Source of the DNA: Bradyrhizobium liaoningense
Lineage (GTDB): Bacteria; Pseudomonadota; Alphaproteobacteria; Rhizobiales; Xanthobacteraceae
DNA length: 64,000 nucleotides
Direction: 5' to 3'
NCBI RefSeq assembly: GCF_018130825.1
Contig: NZ_JAFCJS010000012.1
Location: 124,001-188,000 of the forward strand
The notes under the pieces are model-generated. The model searched no databases and had not been told where the DNA came from. It was given only the letters and a program-made list of their open reading frames with translations. A program made the position numbers and the translations under genes. Below are positions 35,760 to 44,325 of this stretch, one piece after another. Position 1 is the stretch's first letter, and each line of letters opens with the position of its first letter.

Positions 35760-36977
35760 ATGTTCGATCGTCCTGAGCTTTCACGCCGCCGCTTCCTGTC
35801 CAATTTCGCCTTTGCCACCGGCGCCGTTGCGACCGGTGTCGGCAGCTGGGTAATTCCGGCCGACTGGGCCAACGCGGCGGAAGGGCCGATCAAGGTCGGC
35901 ATCGCCACCGACCTCACCGGCCCGATCGCCTATGCCGGCAATGCCGACGCCAATGTCGCCAAGATGGTGATCAAGGAGATCAACAATGCCGGCGGCCTGC
36001 TCGGCCGTCCGCTCGAGCTCTACATCGAGGATACCGCGTCGAACGAATCCGTCGCCGTCGGCAACGTGCGGAAACTGATCCAGCGCGACAAGGTCGACAT
36101 GGTGCTCGGCGGCATCACCTCCTCGATGCGCAACGCGATCAAGGATCCGATCGTCGCGCGCGGCAAGACGCTCTACATCTATCCGCAGCTCTACGAGGGC
36201 AAGGAGTGCACGCCCTATCTGTTCTGCACCGGCCCGACGCCGGCTCAGCAGTGCGACGAATTCATTCCCTGGCTGATCAAGAACGGCGGCAAGAAGTTCG
36301 CGCTGCCGAGCGCCAACTACGTCTGGCCGCACACGCTCAACGTCTATGCCCGCAAGGTGATCGAATCCAATGGCGGTGAGGTCGTGTTCGAGGAATACTA
36401 CCCGCTCGACCAGGTCGACTTCTCCTCGACCGTCAACCGCATCATCTCCAACAAGGTCGATGTCGTCTTCAACACCGTCATTCCGCCGGGCGTCGGCCCG
36501 TTCTTCAAGCAGCTCTATGAAGCCGGCTTCCTCAAGAACGGCGGGCGTCTCGCCTGTGTCTACTACGACGAGAACACGCTCAACATCAATCAGGCCGCCG
36601 AGATCGAGGGTCTTGCGAGCTGCCTCGACTATTTCAAGGTGCTGACCAAGGAGAACCCGTTCGACGCCAAGATTCAGGCGGCCTACGAGAAGGATTTCCC
36701 GGGCAACTTCCTGTTCGCCGCCGGCAGCGCCGCGACCGGCACCTATCGCGGCCTGAAGCTGTGGGAAGCCGCAGTCAAGGAAGCCGGCAAGATCGATCGC
36801 GAATCGGTCGCTGCTGCGCTCGACCATGCCAAGATCGCCGAGGGTCCCGGGGGACCTGCCGAGATGGTGCCGGGCAAGCGGCACTGCAAGATGAAGATGT
36901 ACACCGCGGTCGCCAAGGGCGGGAACTACGAGATCGTCGCGCGCAGCAACGGCCTCGTCGATCCCAAGGAATGCTGA
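35760..36977 (+). CDS. Tat-exported ABC transporter substrate-binding protein (UrtA/AmiC-like)
   Basis: A 405-residue periplasmic binding protein. The N-terminus ELSRRRFLSNFAFATGAVATG is a twin-arginine signal, cleaved near NAAEG. The mature part is IKVGIATDLTGPIAYAGNADANVAKMVIKEINNAGGLLGRPLELYIEDTASN, then PSANYVWPHTLNVYARKVIESNGGEVV, like UrtA and short-chain amide binders. The ATG at 35760 lies 4 bp after the permease stop. It would capture the amide that the amidase cleaves. The second, non-exported binding protein in the operon probably senses the same ligand. Confidence 0.92.
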   Translation: MFDRPELSRRRFLSNFAFATGAVATGVGSWVIPADWANAAEGPIKVGIATDLTGPIAYAGNADANVAKMVIKEINNAGGLLGRPLELYIEDTASNESVAVGNVRKLIQRDKVDMVLGGITSSMRNAIKDPIVARGKTLYIYPQLYEGKECTPYLFCTGPTPAQQCDEFIPWLIKNGGKKFALPSANYVWPHTLNVYARKVIESNGGEVVFEEYYPLDQVDFSSTVNRIISNKVDVVFNTVIPPGVGPFFKQLYEAGFLKNGGRLACVYYDENTLNINQAAEIEGLASCLDYFKVLTKENPFDAKIQAAYEKDFPGNFLFAAGSAATGTYRGLKLWEAAVKEAGKIDRESVAAALDHAKIAEGPGGPAEMVPGKRHCKMKMYTAVAKGGNYEIVARSNGLVDPKEC

Positions 36978-36983
36978 GGCAGA

Positions 36984-38075
36984 ATGCCGAAAGCGATGGG
37001 CGCAGTGAAGCAGGCGGTCCCCGCCGAGATCGGCGGGGAAGCGCAGGCTGCCATGGCTGGCAGCCGAACGGCGGCAAAAGTCGTCGCGGTGCGAAAAGTC
37101 CTGCCGATCGTGGAGGGCGTCGTGCTGGTCGCGGCGCTGCTCGCGCCGCTGGTGCTGCAGGACTATCTCACCGTGTTCGCGACGCGCGTGATCATCCTCG
37201 CGCTGTTCGCGCTGTCGTTCGATCTGGTCTGGGGCTATGCCGGCATCATGAGCTTTGGCCAGGCCCTGTTCTTCGGCTCGGCCGGCTATGGCGTCGCGCT
37301 GCTCGCACGCGATCTCGACATCACCAACATCTTCCTGGTGTTGCCGGCGGGCACGTTGATCGGTCTCACCTTCGCGCTCTTGCTCGGCGGCTTCCTGCTG
37401 CTGGGCCGGCATCCCTCCAGCGTGATCTTCGTCTCGCTGGGCACGCTCACCGGCTCCTACGCTGCCGACCGCCTCGCGCGCGGCTGGTACTATCTCGGCG
37501 GCCAGAACGGCATTCCCTCGATCGCACCGATGTCGCTCGGCGGCTACGAGTTCTCGGAAGGGCCGGCCTTCTATTATCTCGTGCTCGGCATCCTCGTCGT
37601 CGTCTACCTGCTCTGCCGCTTCCTGGTGCGCTCGCAGTTCGGGCTTGCGCTCGCGGGCCTGCGCGAAAACGAGCAGCGCATCGCCTTCTTCGGCTACAAG
37701 GCGCAGCACCTGAAGGCGATCATCTTCGCCATCGGCGGCGCCATCGCCGGTCTTGCCGGCAGTCTCTATGCCTTCCACGAAGGCTTCGTCTGGCCCAACA
37801 TGGTCGGCGTCGTGGTCTCGACCCAGGTCGTGCTCTACGTGCTGTTCGGCGGCTCCGGCACGCTGATTGGCGCCGTTATTGGCACCGTGATCGTGGAGGG
37901 CGTCAGCTTCTGGCTGTCGGACAATTACCGCGATATCTGGCCGATCATTCTGGGATTGCTGCTGCTGCTCGTGATCCTGTTCCGGCCCCTTGGCCTGATC
38001 AGTTTTGTCTTGGGCGAGCGCGAACGGGTCGGCAGCTTTGGTGCCAGGATCAAGGAGAAGCGCAATGCTCCTTGA
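36984..38075 (+). CDS. LivM-type ABC transporter permease
   Basis: A 363-residue permease with an N-terminal hydrophilic extension of about 35 residues (Ala/Glu-rich) and then about nine transmembrane segments. LFALSFDLVWGYAGIMSFGQALFFGSAGYGVALL is the LivM/UrtC hallmark, and FGLALAGLRENEQRIAFFGYKAQHLKAIIFAIGGAIAGLAGSLYAFHEGFVWPNMVG carries the EAA loop. It overlaps the ATPase gene by 11 bp, indicating translational coupling. Confidence 0.93.
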   Translation: MPKAMGAVKQAVPAEIGGEAQAAMAGSRTAAKVVAVRKVLPIVEGVVLVAALLAPLVLQDYLTVFATRVIILALFALSFDLVWGYAGIMSFGQALFFGSAGYGVALLARDLDITNIFLVLPAGTLIGLTFALLLGGFLLLGRHPSSVIFVSLGTLTGSYAADRLARGWYYLGGQNGIPSIAPMSLGGYEFSEGPAFYYLVLGILVVVYLLCRFLVRSQFGLALAGLRENEQRIAFFGYKAQHLKAIIFAIGGAIAGLAGSLYAFHEGFVWPNMVGVVVSTQVVLYVLFGGSGTLIGAVIGTVIVEGVSFWLSDNYRDIWPIILGLLLLLVILFRPLGLISFVLGERERVGSFGARIKEKRNAP

Positions 38076-38796
38076 AGCGGCCGGCATCAAGAAGGTCTTC
38101 GGCAAGCTCACCGCGCTCGACGGCGCGGCGCTGACCGTCGGCGAGAACGAGTTTCACGGCCTGATCGGCCCGAACGGCTCCGGCAAGAGCACCTTGATGA
38201 AGTGCATCGCTGGCGCCGAGGTGCCGACGCAAGGCAAGGTGTCGTTCGTCAACACCGACATCACCGCGTTCACGCCGACCGAGCGCGCGCGGGCCGGCAT
38301 GAGCCTGAAATTCCAGATCACCAGCGTGCTGCCGACGCTGACGCTCTACGACAACATCCTGCTGGCGCTGCAGGCGCAATCCTCGCTGTTCGACCTCGTG
38401 TTCTCGCGCACACGCGGTGCGTTGCACGATCAGGTCATGACCATGCTGACGCAGTTCCGTCTCGCCGATCGTGCCTTCGATGCGGCCGCCGCGCTCTCGC
38501 ACGGCCAGCAGCAATGGCTGGAGATTGCCATGGCGCTGGCCGGCAAGCCGAAGCTTCTGCTGCTCGACGAGCCGACAGGCGGCATGAGCCTGGAGGAACG
38601 CCGCGTCACCGGCGAGCTGCTGCAGCCGATCAAGGAACATTGCTCGCTCGTCATCGTCGAGCACGACCTCGATTTCATCCGCGACATCTGCGATCGCCTG
38701 ACCGTGCTCGACCAGGGCAAGGTGCTGGCATCGGGCACGGTGTCCGAGATCCAGGCCAACAAATCCGTCCAGGAGATCTATCTGCGCCGTGCCTGA
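38065..38796 (+). CDS. LivG-type ABC transporter ATP-binding protein
   Basis: A 243-residue ATPase with Walker A GPNGSGKST (about 35-43), Q-loop region LKFQITSVLPTLTLYDN, a degenerate signature LSHGQQQWLEIAMALAGKPKLLLLDEP where LSGGQ is usual, Walker B LLLLDEP and switch His in VEHDLDFI. The LSHGQQQ signature is typical of UrtD-like ATPases of urea/amide importers. The ATG at 38065 lies inside the end of the permease gene, and the stop overlaps the next ATPase. Confidence 0.94.
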   Translation: MLLEAAGIKKVFGKLTALDGAALTVGENEFHGLIGPNGSGKSTLMKCIAGAEVPTQGKVSFVNTDITAFTPTERARAGMSLKFQITSVLPTLTLYDNILLALQAQSSLFDLVFSRTRGALHDQVMTMLTQFRLADRAFDAAAALSHGQQQWLEIAMALAGKPKLLLLDEPTGGMSLEERRVTGELLQPIKEHCSLVIVEHDLDFIRDICDRLTVLDQGKVLASGTVSEIQANKSVQEIYLRRA

Positions 38797-39484
38797 ATTT
38801 TTGGACATCAAGCATCTCGACGCCGGCTATGGCCGCAGCCAGGTCCTGTTCGACGTCACCCTGGGCATTCCCTGGCGCGGCGGTGTCGCCGTGCTCGGAC
38901 GCAACGGCGCCGGCAAGACCACGCTGATGAAGACCATCGTCGGCGAGCTGCCGGCGTGGAAGGGCGAGGTCGCCTTCGACGGCCGCGACATCAGCCGCCG
39001 CGCCACCCAGGAGCGCGTCCGCGCCGGCATCGGCTATGTGCCGCAGGAGCATTCGGTGTTCGCGCGCCTGTCGGTGCGCGACAATCTCGCCGTCGGCTCG
39101 CTCGCGAGCAAGGACGCCTCTGCCGTCGACCGCGTGCTGACCATCTTCCCAAAGCTCGGCCAGCGCCTCGACCAGCCCGCCGGCACCCTCTCCGGCGGCG
39201 AGCGCAAGATGCTCGCCATCGGCCGCGCCATGTTAGGCGATCCAAAACTGCTGCTGCTGGACGAGCCGACCGAAGGCGTCTGGATCGGCGTCATCGAGGA
39301 GATCACGGAGCGCCTGATCGAGCTCGCGAAAGACATCGCCGTCATCATCGTCGAGCAGCACCTCGATCTGGCCCTGCGCGTCGCTGATTATGCCTATGTC
39401 CTGGACCGCGGAAGAGTCGCGCTACAGGGCGCGGCGAGCGAGGTGAGGGGCAATCCGGAGCTGATGCGGTATCTGGCGCCGTAG
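38789..39484 (+). CDS. LivF-type ABC transporter ATP-binding protein
   Basis: A 231-residue ATPase (GTG start, 8-bp overlap with the upstream ATPase). Walker A is GRNGAGKTT, the signature is LSGGERKMLAIGRAMLGDPKLLLLDEPTEG and the H-loop is IIVEQHLDLALRVADYAYVLDRG. After the D-loop it reads EGVWIGVIEEI, where most LivF/UrtE proteins have EGIQP/EGLAP; this is a small divergence. It ends the amidase-transporter operon. Confidence 0.94.
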   Translation: MPEFLDIKHLDAGYGRSQVLFDVTLGIPWRGGVAVLGRNGAGKTTLMKTIVGELPAWKGEVAFDGRDISRRATQERVRAGIGYVPQEHSVFARLSVRDNLAVGSLASKDASAVDRVLTIFPKLGQRLDQPAGTLSGGERKMLAIGRAMLGDPKLLLLDEPTEGVWIGVIEEITERLIELAKDIAVIIVEQHLDLALRVADYAYVLDRGRVALQGAASEVRGNPELMRYLAP

Positions 39485-39543
39485 TGAGCCATTTGCCTCT
39501 TGCTTGTGAGTGAGGCGCAGCCTTCTCGCCCCATCTCAACTGC

Positions 39544-39621
39544 CGTAGCCCGCATGAGCGAAGCGACATGCGGGGACCGTCGGCGACATTCCCGGATGTC
39601 GCTGCGCTCATCCGGGCTACG
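39544..39621. repeat. GTAGCCCG...CGGGCTAC repeat
   Basis: CGTAGCCCGCATGAGCG on the left is mirrored by CGCTCATCCGGGCTACG on the right, with CGGATGTCGCTG inside. A shorter relative lies at 42985-43027. Confidence 0.8.
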
Positions 39622-39633
39622 TGCAGCCAATTC

Positions 39634-39764
39634 CGTCATCCTGAGGCGCGAGTGGCGCGATGCGAACGCATCGTGCCACGAGCCTCGAAGGATGCACGGC
39701 CGAGCTAGCAGCCGGGCCGTCGCCCTTCGAGGGCCGCTGAAGAAGCGGCCACCTCAGGATGACG
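39634..39764. repeat. GTCATCCTGAGG...CCTCAGGATGAC repeat
   Basis: GTCATCCTGAGG and its exact inverse CCTCAGGATGAC enclose CTCGAAGGATG and CCTTCGAGGG motifs. It belongs to the family seen at 23415-23523 and 62997-63129. Confidence 0.8.
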
Positions 39765-39813
39765 GGGAAATATTGTCGATTGAAGAAGCGCCGAAACGAA
39801 AGCGGGGAAGCGC

Positions 39814-41397
39814 TTACTTCACCGCCCCAAAGCGGCTGTCGAACGAGTTTGACTGCACCACCGGTGCGGCTCCCATGATCTGCGTCGCTTCACCCGCGCC
39901 ATCGCTCACCGACGGCTTCAACGCAGGGCGGGTCTGGGCGAGGCGCGTGTCGGGCTGCGGCTTCGGCGGCTCTGCCGGCTTGGCGGCGGCAACAGTCGGC
40001 TTCGGCGCGTCCTTCGCTGCGTCCTTGGACTTGTCGTGCCCCGGCACGAAGCGCGTCACTGCGGCCTTCAGGCGGGACGCTGCGGTCGGCGGCGTCGTGG
40101 ACGTCGTGGCCGGCGCGACAGACGCGGTGGCTTGCGGCGGAGGCGTCGTCGTCGCCGTGGTGTCGGCGGTGCCGAGGCCCATCTTGCGGCCGAGGTTGGA
40201 GAAGAAGCCGCCGCCTTGCGATTTCTCGGCGGGCTGAGCCGCGGCGACGCGGGTGTTGGTCGTGGGCGCGCTGACGGCGACGACGGGCTCTTCCTGCGGC
40301 GCAGGCGCGACCGCGGCGGCGTCGAGGTTCGGCTTGGGCGGATTGACGTGTCCGGGGATCGTGCCCGGCGCCTTCGCCATCGCCAGCATCTGCAGCGTGG
40401 TGCCTTCGGCGCCTTCCGACAGGCCGGTCGAGCCTTCCGGAATCTTGGCGGCGAAGATCTTGTTCATGCCGCCGTCGATGCCGGTGTTCATGCGCGCCAT
40501 CGGCGTGCCCTTGGCAACGAGCCTTGCGTATTCGGCTTCGTCCTTCGCCTGCTTCTCGCGCACGGCGCTGGCGACGTCCTCGGGGATCACATAGGCCGGG
40601 CACTTGGCCGAAGCGTCGAACACCGGATCGCGCTTGGCGTCGGCCGGCTTCGTTGCGTCGAAGACGTACTTCTTCTCGCAGAAATCGACCCTCGGCTCCT
40701 GCCGCGTCACCTCGAAATGATCGTAGCCTTCCTTGATCATCTTCCAGAAGGCCATGTTCGGATTGTTCCGGTGCTTGGCCATGTTCACCGGCGTCATCTT
40801 GAACGGATAGGCCTGCAGCTGGAACGCCTTCTGGCCGCCGAAGAAGGATTCGCGCCCGAGCGAATAGATCTCCGCGATCTGCTCGTCCGTCATCGCGTAG
40901 CAGCCGCGCGAAGAACAGTCGCCGTGCACCATCAGCTGCGAGCCGGTGCGACCCAGCGCCTTGTCGAACGCGTTCGGATAGCCCGTGTTGAAGGAGAGGT
41001 AATAGGCCGACTGCGGATTCATCTGGCCCGGATTGATCGAGTAGAATCCTTCCGGCGCCTGGCGGTCGCCTTCGCGCACCTTGGGGCCGAGGTCGCCGGA
41101 CCAGCGGCAGATCGGATAGGTCTTGAGCAGCGCGAACTGGCCGTTGCGGGTCTGCTTCCAGACCTCGAGCTCGGCCTCCTGCTTGAACAGGCGCACCAGG
41201 ATCGGCGATTGCAGATCCATGTTCTTCTCGACCATCGCGGCGAGAAGTTTTGGCGGCACCGGCTGGTTGGCCTTGGCGTTGGTCGCGAGCGAGACCTGGT
41301 CGGTGTCGCAGCCGGCCAGCAGGACGCCGGCCGTCATCAGCGCAACCGAAGCCAAGAGCGCGCGAGCAAGCGAACGAGAAATCAAGATGGACCCCAC
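39814..41397 (-). CDS. L,D-transpeptidase family lipoprotein (YafK type)
   Basis: A murein L,D-transpeptidase-family protein of about 527 residues. From the GTG at 41397 it begins with a lipoprotein signal, ALLASVALMTAGVLLAGC. The catalytic motif is HGDCSSRGCYAMT (His...Ser-x-Gly-Cys) near residue 165, with the YkuD-type fold around ICRWSGDLGPKVREGDRQAPEGFYSI. A Pro/Ala/Thr-rich disordered tail fills the last 200 residues. The frame is open upstream to a GTG at 41460, but this extension overlaps a REP-type element. It probably modifies peptidoglycan cross-links in the periplasm. Confidence 0.87.
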   Translation of the reverse strand: MGSILISRSLARALLASVALMTAGVLLAGCDTDQVSLATNAKANQPVPPKLLAAMVEKNMDLQSPILVRLFKQEAELEVWKQTRNGQFALLKTYPICRWSGDLGPKVREGDRQAPEGFYSINPGQMNPQSAYYLSFNTGYPNAFDKALGRTGSQLMVHGDCSSRGCYAMTDEQIAEIYSLGRESFFGGQKAFQLQAYPFKMTPVNMAKHRNNPNMAFWKMIKEGYDHFEVTRQEPRVDFCEKKYVFDATKPADAKRDPVFDASAKCPAYVIPEDVASAVREKQAKDEAEYARLVAKGTPMARMNTGIDGGMNKIFAAKIPEGSTGLSEGAEGTTLQMLAMAKAPGTIPGHVNPPKPNLDAAAVAPAPQEEPVVAVSAPTTNTRVAAAQPAEKSQGGGFFSNLGRKMGLGTADTTATTTPPPQATASVAPATTSTTPPTAASRLKAAVTRFVPGHDKSKDAAKDAPKPTVAAAKPAEPPKPQPDTRLAQTRPALKPSVSDGAGEATQIMGAAPVVQSNSFDSRFGAVK

Positions 41398-41848
41398 ACC
41401 GTGCCGGGCAGAGAGCGCGAACCCCAATTCTTTTGGAGCATGATCCGACCGGAAAACCACCCGCCGTGACGGGCTCGTTCAGACCACGCTCCAGCGCTTA
41501 TGCCCTGAAGCCATTGATTAAAATTCTAACCTCTGGGTCATGTGGTCGCAACCCGAGCGGGGATCACGAGGGCGTTGGCCCAAAGGTGTGGTCAACAGAG
41601 ACTTAAACTGGGCGTAACTTGGAACTGGGCCGGAACTTGGGCCTTGCGGCCAAACCGCCACTGAGATCGCCGATTTGGGCAAAAAAAGGGTTAACGCGGC
41701 GTTACCGGGGGTGGGTGGGGCTGCCCGAAAGGTCTCGTAGGGTGGGCAAAGGCGCGAAGCGCCGTGCCCACCATCTGGCTACCCGTACGGCTCGGAATGG
41801 TGGGCACGCTTCGCTTTGCCCACCCTACGAGACCGGAATCGAGGCGAA
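41398..41848. other. gap between L,D-transpeptidase and accA
   Basis: Apart from a REP-type fragment (GATCCGACCGGAAAAC near 41440-41456) and the 104-bp element at 41731-41834, nothing is recognisable. TTAAC-GCGGCG-TTACC at 41691-41706 resembles a CtrA box with one mismatch, about 295 bp from the transpeptidase start, which is far for a promoter element. Confidence 0.5.
41731..41834. repeat. 104-bp element with perfect 20-bp terminal inverted repeats
   Basis: The first 20 bases (GGTCTCGTAGGGTGGGCAAA) are exactly reverse-complemented at 41815-41834. Inside, GTGCCCACCAT and ATGGTGGGCAC form a second inverted pair. It has no coding capacity. A diverged sister is at 48579-48667. It looks like a miniature mobile or REP-derived element. 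Confidence 0.85.
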
Positions 41849-42811
41849 TCAGCCCAGTTTCCGGCCGATATCGAGGAATTTCTGCCGCCGCTGCTTGCGG
41901 ATGGCGTCGCCGTCGAGGCCCTGGAGCTCCTCGAAGGCCTTGGCGACGGCCTCGCCCGTGGTGGCGATCATGGCGGCGGGGTCGCGGTGGGCGCCGCCGA
42001 CCGGCTCCTTCAGGATCTGGTCGATCACCCCGAAGCGGAGCATGTCCTGGGCGGTGATCTTCATGTTGTTAGCGGCTTCCTGCGCCTTGGTGCCGTCGCG
42101 CCAGAGGATGGAGGACGCCGCCTCCGGCGAGATCACGCTGTAGATGGCGTGCTCCAGCATCAGGACCTTGTTGGCGGTGGTGATCGCGATGGCGCCGCCC
42201 GACATGCCCTCGCCGGTGATGATGGCGACGTTCGGCACGGTCAGCGCGAGACACGCATCGGTCGAGCGCGCGATGGCTTCCGCCTGGCCGCGCTCCTCGG
42301 CGCCGATGCCGGGATAGGCGCCGGCGGAATCGGCGAGCGACAGCACCGGCAGGCCGAACCGCTCGGCCATCTCCATCAGCCGAACGCATTTGCGATAGCC
42401 TTCGGGGCGCGCCATGCCGAAATTGTGCCGGATGCGGCTCTCGGTGGAATCGCCCTTCTCCTGGCCCATCACGCAGATCGGCTCGCCGCGGAAGCGGCCG
42501 AAGCCTGCGACCAGCGCCTCGTCCTCGCCGAACTTGCGGTCGCCGGCGAGCGGGGTGAATTCGGTGATCAGCCCCTTGATGAAATCGTTGAAATGCGGCC
42601 GCTGCGGATGCCGCGCCACCAGCGTCTTCTGCCACGGCGTCAGGTTCGTATAGAGGTCCGCCAGCGCCTGCGCCGCCTTGTCCTCGATCCGGCCGACCTC
42701 GTCGCTGATGTCGGTGCCGGTGGCGGCGAGCGCGCGCAATTCGTCGACCTTGGAGTCGAGCTCGGCGACGGGCTTTTCGAAGTCGAGATAGCTGCGCATC
42801 TGGTCTTGCAT
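41849..42811 (-). CDS. accA: acetyl-CoA carboxylase carboxyltransferase subunit alpha
   Basis: AccA and AccD transfer the carboxyl group from biotin to acetyl-CoA, forming malonyl-CoA for fatty acids. It has 320 residues and begins MRSYLDFEKPVAELDSKVDELR after a short MQDQ. VARHPQRPHFNDFIKGL, PEGYRKCVRLMEMAERFGLPVLSLADSAGAYPGIGAEERGQAEAIARS and GEGMSGGAIAITTANKVLMLEHAIYSVISPEAASSILWRD are fully conserved. The ATG at 42811 is preferred over the longer frame, which has no family similarity. Confidence 0.97.
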   Translation of the reverse strand: MQDQMRSYLDFEKPVAELDSKVDELRALAATGTDISDEVGRIEDKAAQALADLYTNLTPWQKTLVARHPQRPHFNDFIKGLITEFTPLAGDRKFGEDEALVAGFGRFRGEPICVMGQEKGDSTESRIRHNFGMARPEGYRKCVRLMEMAERFGLPVLSLADSAGAYPGIGAEERGQAEAIARSTDACLALTVPNVAIITGEGMSGGAIAITTANKVLMLEHAIYSVISPEAASSILWRDGTKAQEAANNMKITAQDMLRFGVIDQILKEPVGGAHRDPAAMIATTGEAVAKAFEELQGLDGDAIRKQRRQKFLDIGRKLG

Positions 42812-42984
42812 CAACTCAGTATAGGGGGACGGGGCGAAAGAAGCGAAGCGAGGTTGGGTCACGGAAAGAAGTGTAGCTTCTTCAACGAGTTGGCTTGTGC
42901 GCTCGTGGCAGGGAGCCAAATCAGTCGTGAGGCCCCGGCTCTTTCTGCGGAGATGTGGCCGAAGTCAAGGCGGTTTCATGAGTT

Positions 42985-43027
42985 GCCCGTAGCCCGGATT
43001 ACGCTTCGCTCCATCCGGGCTACGGGC
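42985..43027. repeat. GCCCGTAGCCCGGA inverted repeat
   Basis: GCCCGTAGCCCGGA and its exact inverse are separated by 15 bp, between the xerD stop and accA. It could also terminate xerD transcription. Confidence 0.75.
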
Positions 43028-43032
43028 AGTAA

Positions 43033-43992
43033 CTACTTCTCCGCCAGCGGGTGCAGGTCGCGCACCAGGCTCTTGAGGCGCTCCTCGACCACATGGGTGT
43101 AGATCTGCGTCGTGGAGATGTCGGTATGGCCGAGCAGGGTCTGCACGATGCGCAAGTCGGCGCCGTTGTGCAGCAGGTGGCTGGCGAAGGCATGGCGCAG
43201 CACGTGCGGGGAGACCAGCCGGGCCTGCAGGCCGGAGGCGACCGCGAGCTCCTTCAAGTCGCGGGCAAAGTGCTGCCGCGTCAGATGTCCGCTCTCGCCG
43301 AAGGAGGGGAATAGCCATTTCGAGGCGGCGAGGCTGTCTTTCTTTTTCTCCGCCTTCGCGGCCTCCGTCGCGGCGAGGTAATCCGCCATCGCCTGGCGCG
43401 AGGCCTCGTTGAGCGGCACCAGGCGCTCCTTGTTGCCCTTGCCGCGCACCACGATCATGCGCGCATCGCGCTTGGCCGCCGAGCGCGGCAGCGCCACCAG
43501 TTCGGAGACGCGCAGGCCCGTGGCGTAGAGCACCTCGAGCAGGCAGTAGAGCCTTAGAGAGCGCAGCCGCTTCGACGGCGAGGCATCCTCCGCCTCGCTC
43601 AATTCCTTGGCGCGGCGGAGCATGCGGTCGACATCCGCGATCGACAGCACCTTTGGCAGGCCGCGGCCGCGCTTGGGGCCAGACAGGATCGCCGCGGGAT
43701 CGTCACCGCGAATGCGCTCGTTGAGCAGGAAGCGGTAGAGGTGCCGCATTGCCGACAGCCGCCGCGCGACGCTGGTGGATTTGAAGCCGCGCATGTCGAG
43801 GTCGGCGAGATAGTCGCGCAGCGTCTGCGTTTCCGCGTCCGCAAATGTATGGCCGCCCCGGCCGAGAAATTCCGAGAAATCGGTGAGGTCGCGGCGGTAG
43901 GCGTCGAGCGTATTGGGGCCGGCGCCCTGTTCCGCCGCGAGCATGTCGAGGAACAGGCCGGTGAGCTTGGTATCGGAGGGCTTTGCAGGCAT
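43033..43992 (-). CDS. xerD: tyrosine site-specific recombinase XerD
   Basis: XerD with XerC resolves chromosome dimers at dif. The 319-residue protein has an N-terminal SAM-like core-binding domain (LFLDMLAAEQGAGPNTLDAYRRDL) and a catalytic domain with Arg in ATGLRVSELVALP, HVLRHAFASHLLHNGADLRIVQTLLGHTDIS (His-x-x-Arg and His) and the nucleophile Tyr in TQIYTHV. The genomic position beside accA and aroKB is conserved in rhizobia, which favours the housekeeping XerD over a mobile-element integrase. Confidence 0.95.
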   Translation of the reverse strand: MPAKPSDTKLTGLFLDMLAAEQGAGPNTLDAYRRDLTDFSEFLGRGGHTFADAETQTLRDYLADLDMRGFKSTSVARRLSAMRHLYRFLLNERIRGDDPAAILSGPKRGRGLPKVLSIADVDRMLRRAKELSEAEDASPSKRLRSLRLYCLLEVLYATGLRVSELVALPRSAAKRDARMIVVRGKGNKERLVPLNEASRQAMADYLAATEAAKAEKKKDSLAASKWLFPSFGESGHLTRQHFARDLKELAVASGLQARLVSPHVLRHAFASHLLHNGADLRIVQTLLGHTDISTTQIYTHVVEERLKSLVRDLHPLAEK

Positions 43993-44009
43993 GCCCCGGA
44001 GCCTAGCTG

Positions 44010-44156
44010 CTATTTCTTGAGAAACTTATCCGGCGGGATCGTCACCGTCATTTCCCGCGGCTTCGGGTTCACGAAGTTCGCCAGCGCGAACACAACGCCA
44101 TAGACGATGCCGGCGATCACGGCGACGACCGTCAGGAAGCGGAACAGGCTGGGCAT
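44010..44156 (-). CDS. 48-residue single-span membrane protein
   Basis: A short reading frame beginning MPSLFRFLTVVAVIAGIVYG and continuing VVFALANFVNPKPREMTVTIPPDKFLKK. One transmembrane helix (about residues 5-27) is followed by a conserved-looking cytoplasmic or periplasmic tail. The frame lies between xerD and aroK, where other rhizobia also carry a similar small protein. The function is unknown. AGGAACC lies upstream of the ATG on the minus strand, which supports translation. Confidence 0.7.
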   Translation of the reverse strand: MPSLFRFLTVVAVIAGIVYGVVFALANFVNPKPREMTVTIPPDKFLKK

Positions 44157-44325
44157 CGTGCAAAGGTTCCTGAGGTCCAGGCGGGCGAATTAACCAATGA
44201 AATCATCCAACATGTTCGCCGTTTCGTGGCAAGAGTCCTCTGGCGAGGGCCCCTGCGGGGTCGTATAGGTGGCCAAACCCTGCCGCCTTTGGCGGCAGAT
44301 CGAGCGAGATTTAGAGCTGAGATTT

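Larger units (their letters stand above)
39485..39813. other. repeat-filled gap after the amide operon
   Basis: This 329-bp gap between convergent genes is almost entirely repeat DNA (39544-39621 and 39634-39764). No gene is supported. Confidence 0.75.

Noticed and set aside
35781..38111. A 776-codon open frame on the minus strand across the LivM/SBP genes
   Set aside because: It is antisense to well-supported transporter genes, its composition (Asp/His/Arg/Glu repeats) is that of GC-rich antisense shadow, and it has no recognisable domain.
41691..41706. CtrA site for the L,D-transpeptidase gene (TTAAC-N6-TTACC)
   Set aside because: One mismatch and nearly 300 bp from the gene start; too weak to claim as a promoter element.
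43033..43992. Integrase of a genomic island
   Set aside because: The recombinase is flanked by the housekeeping genes accA and aroKB in conserved order, with no att repeats or tRNA, and its motifs match XerD.
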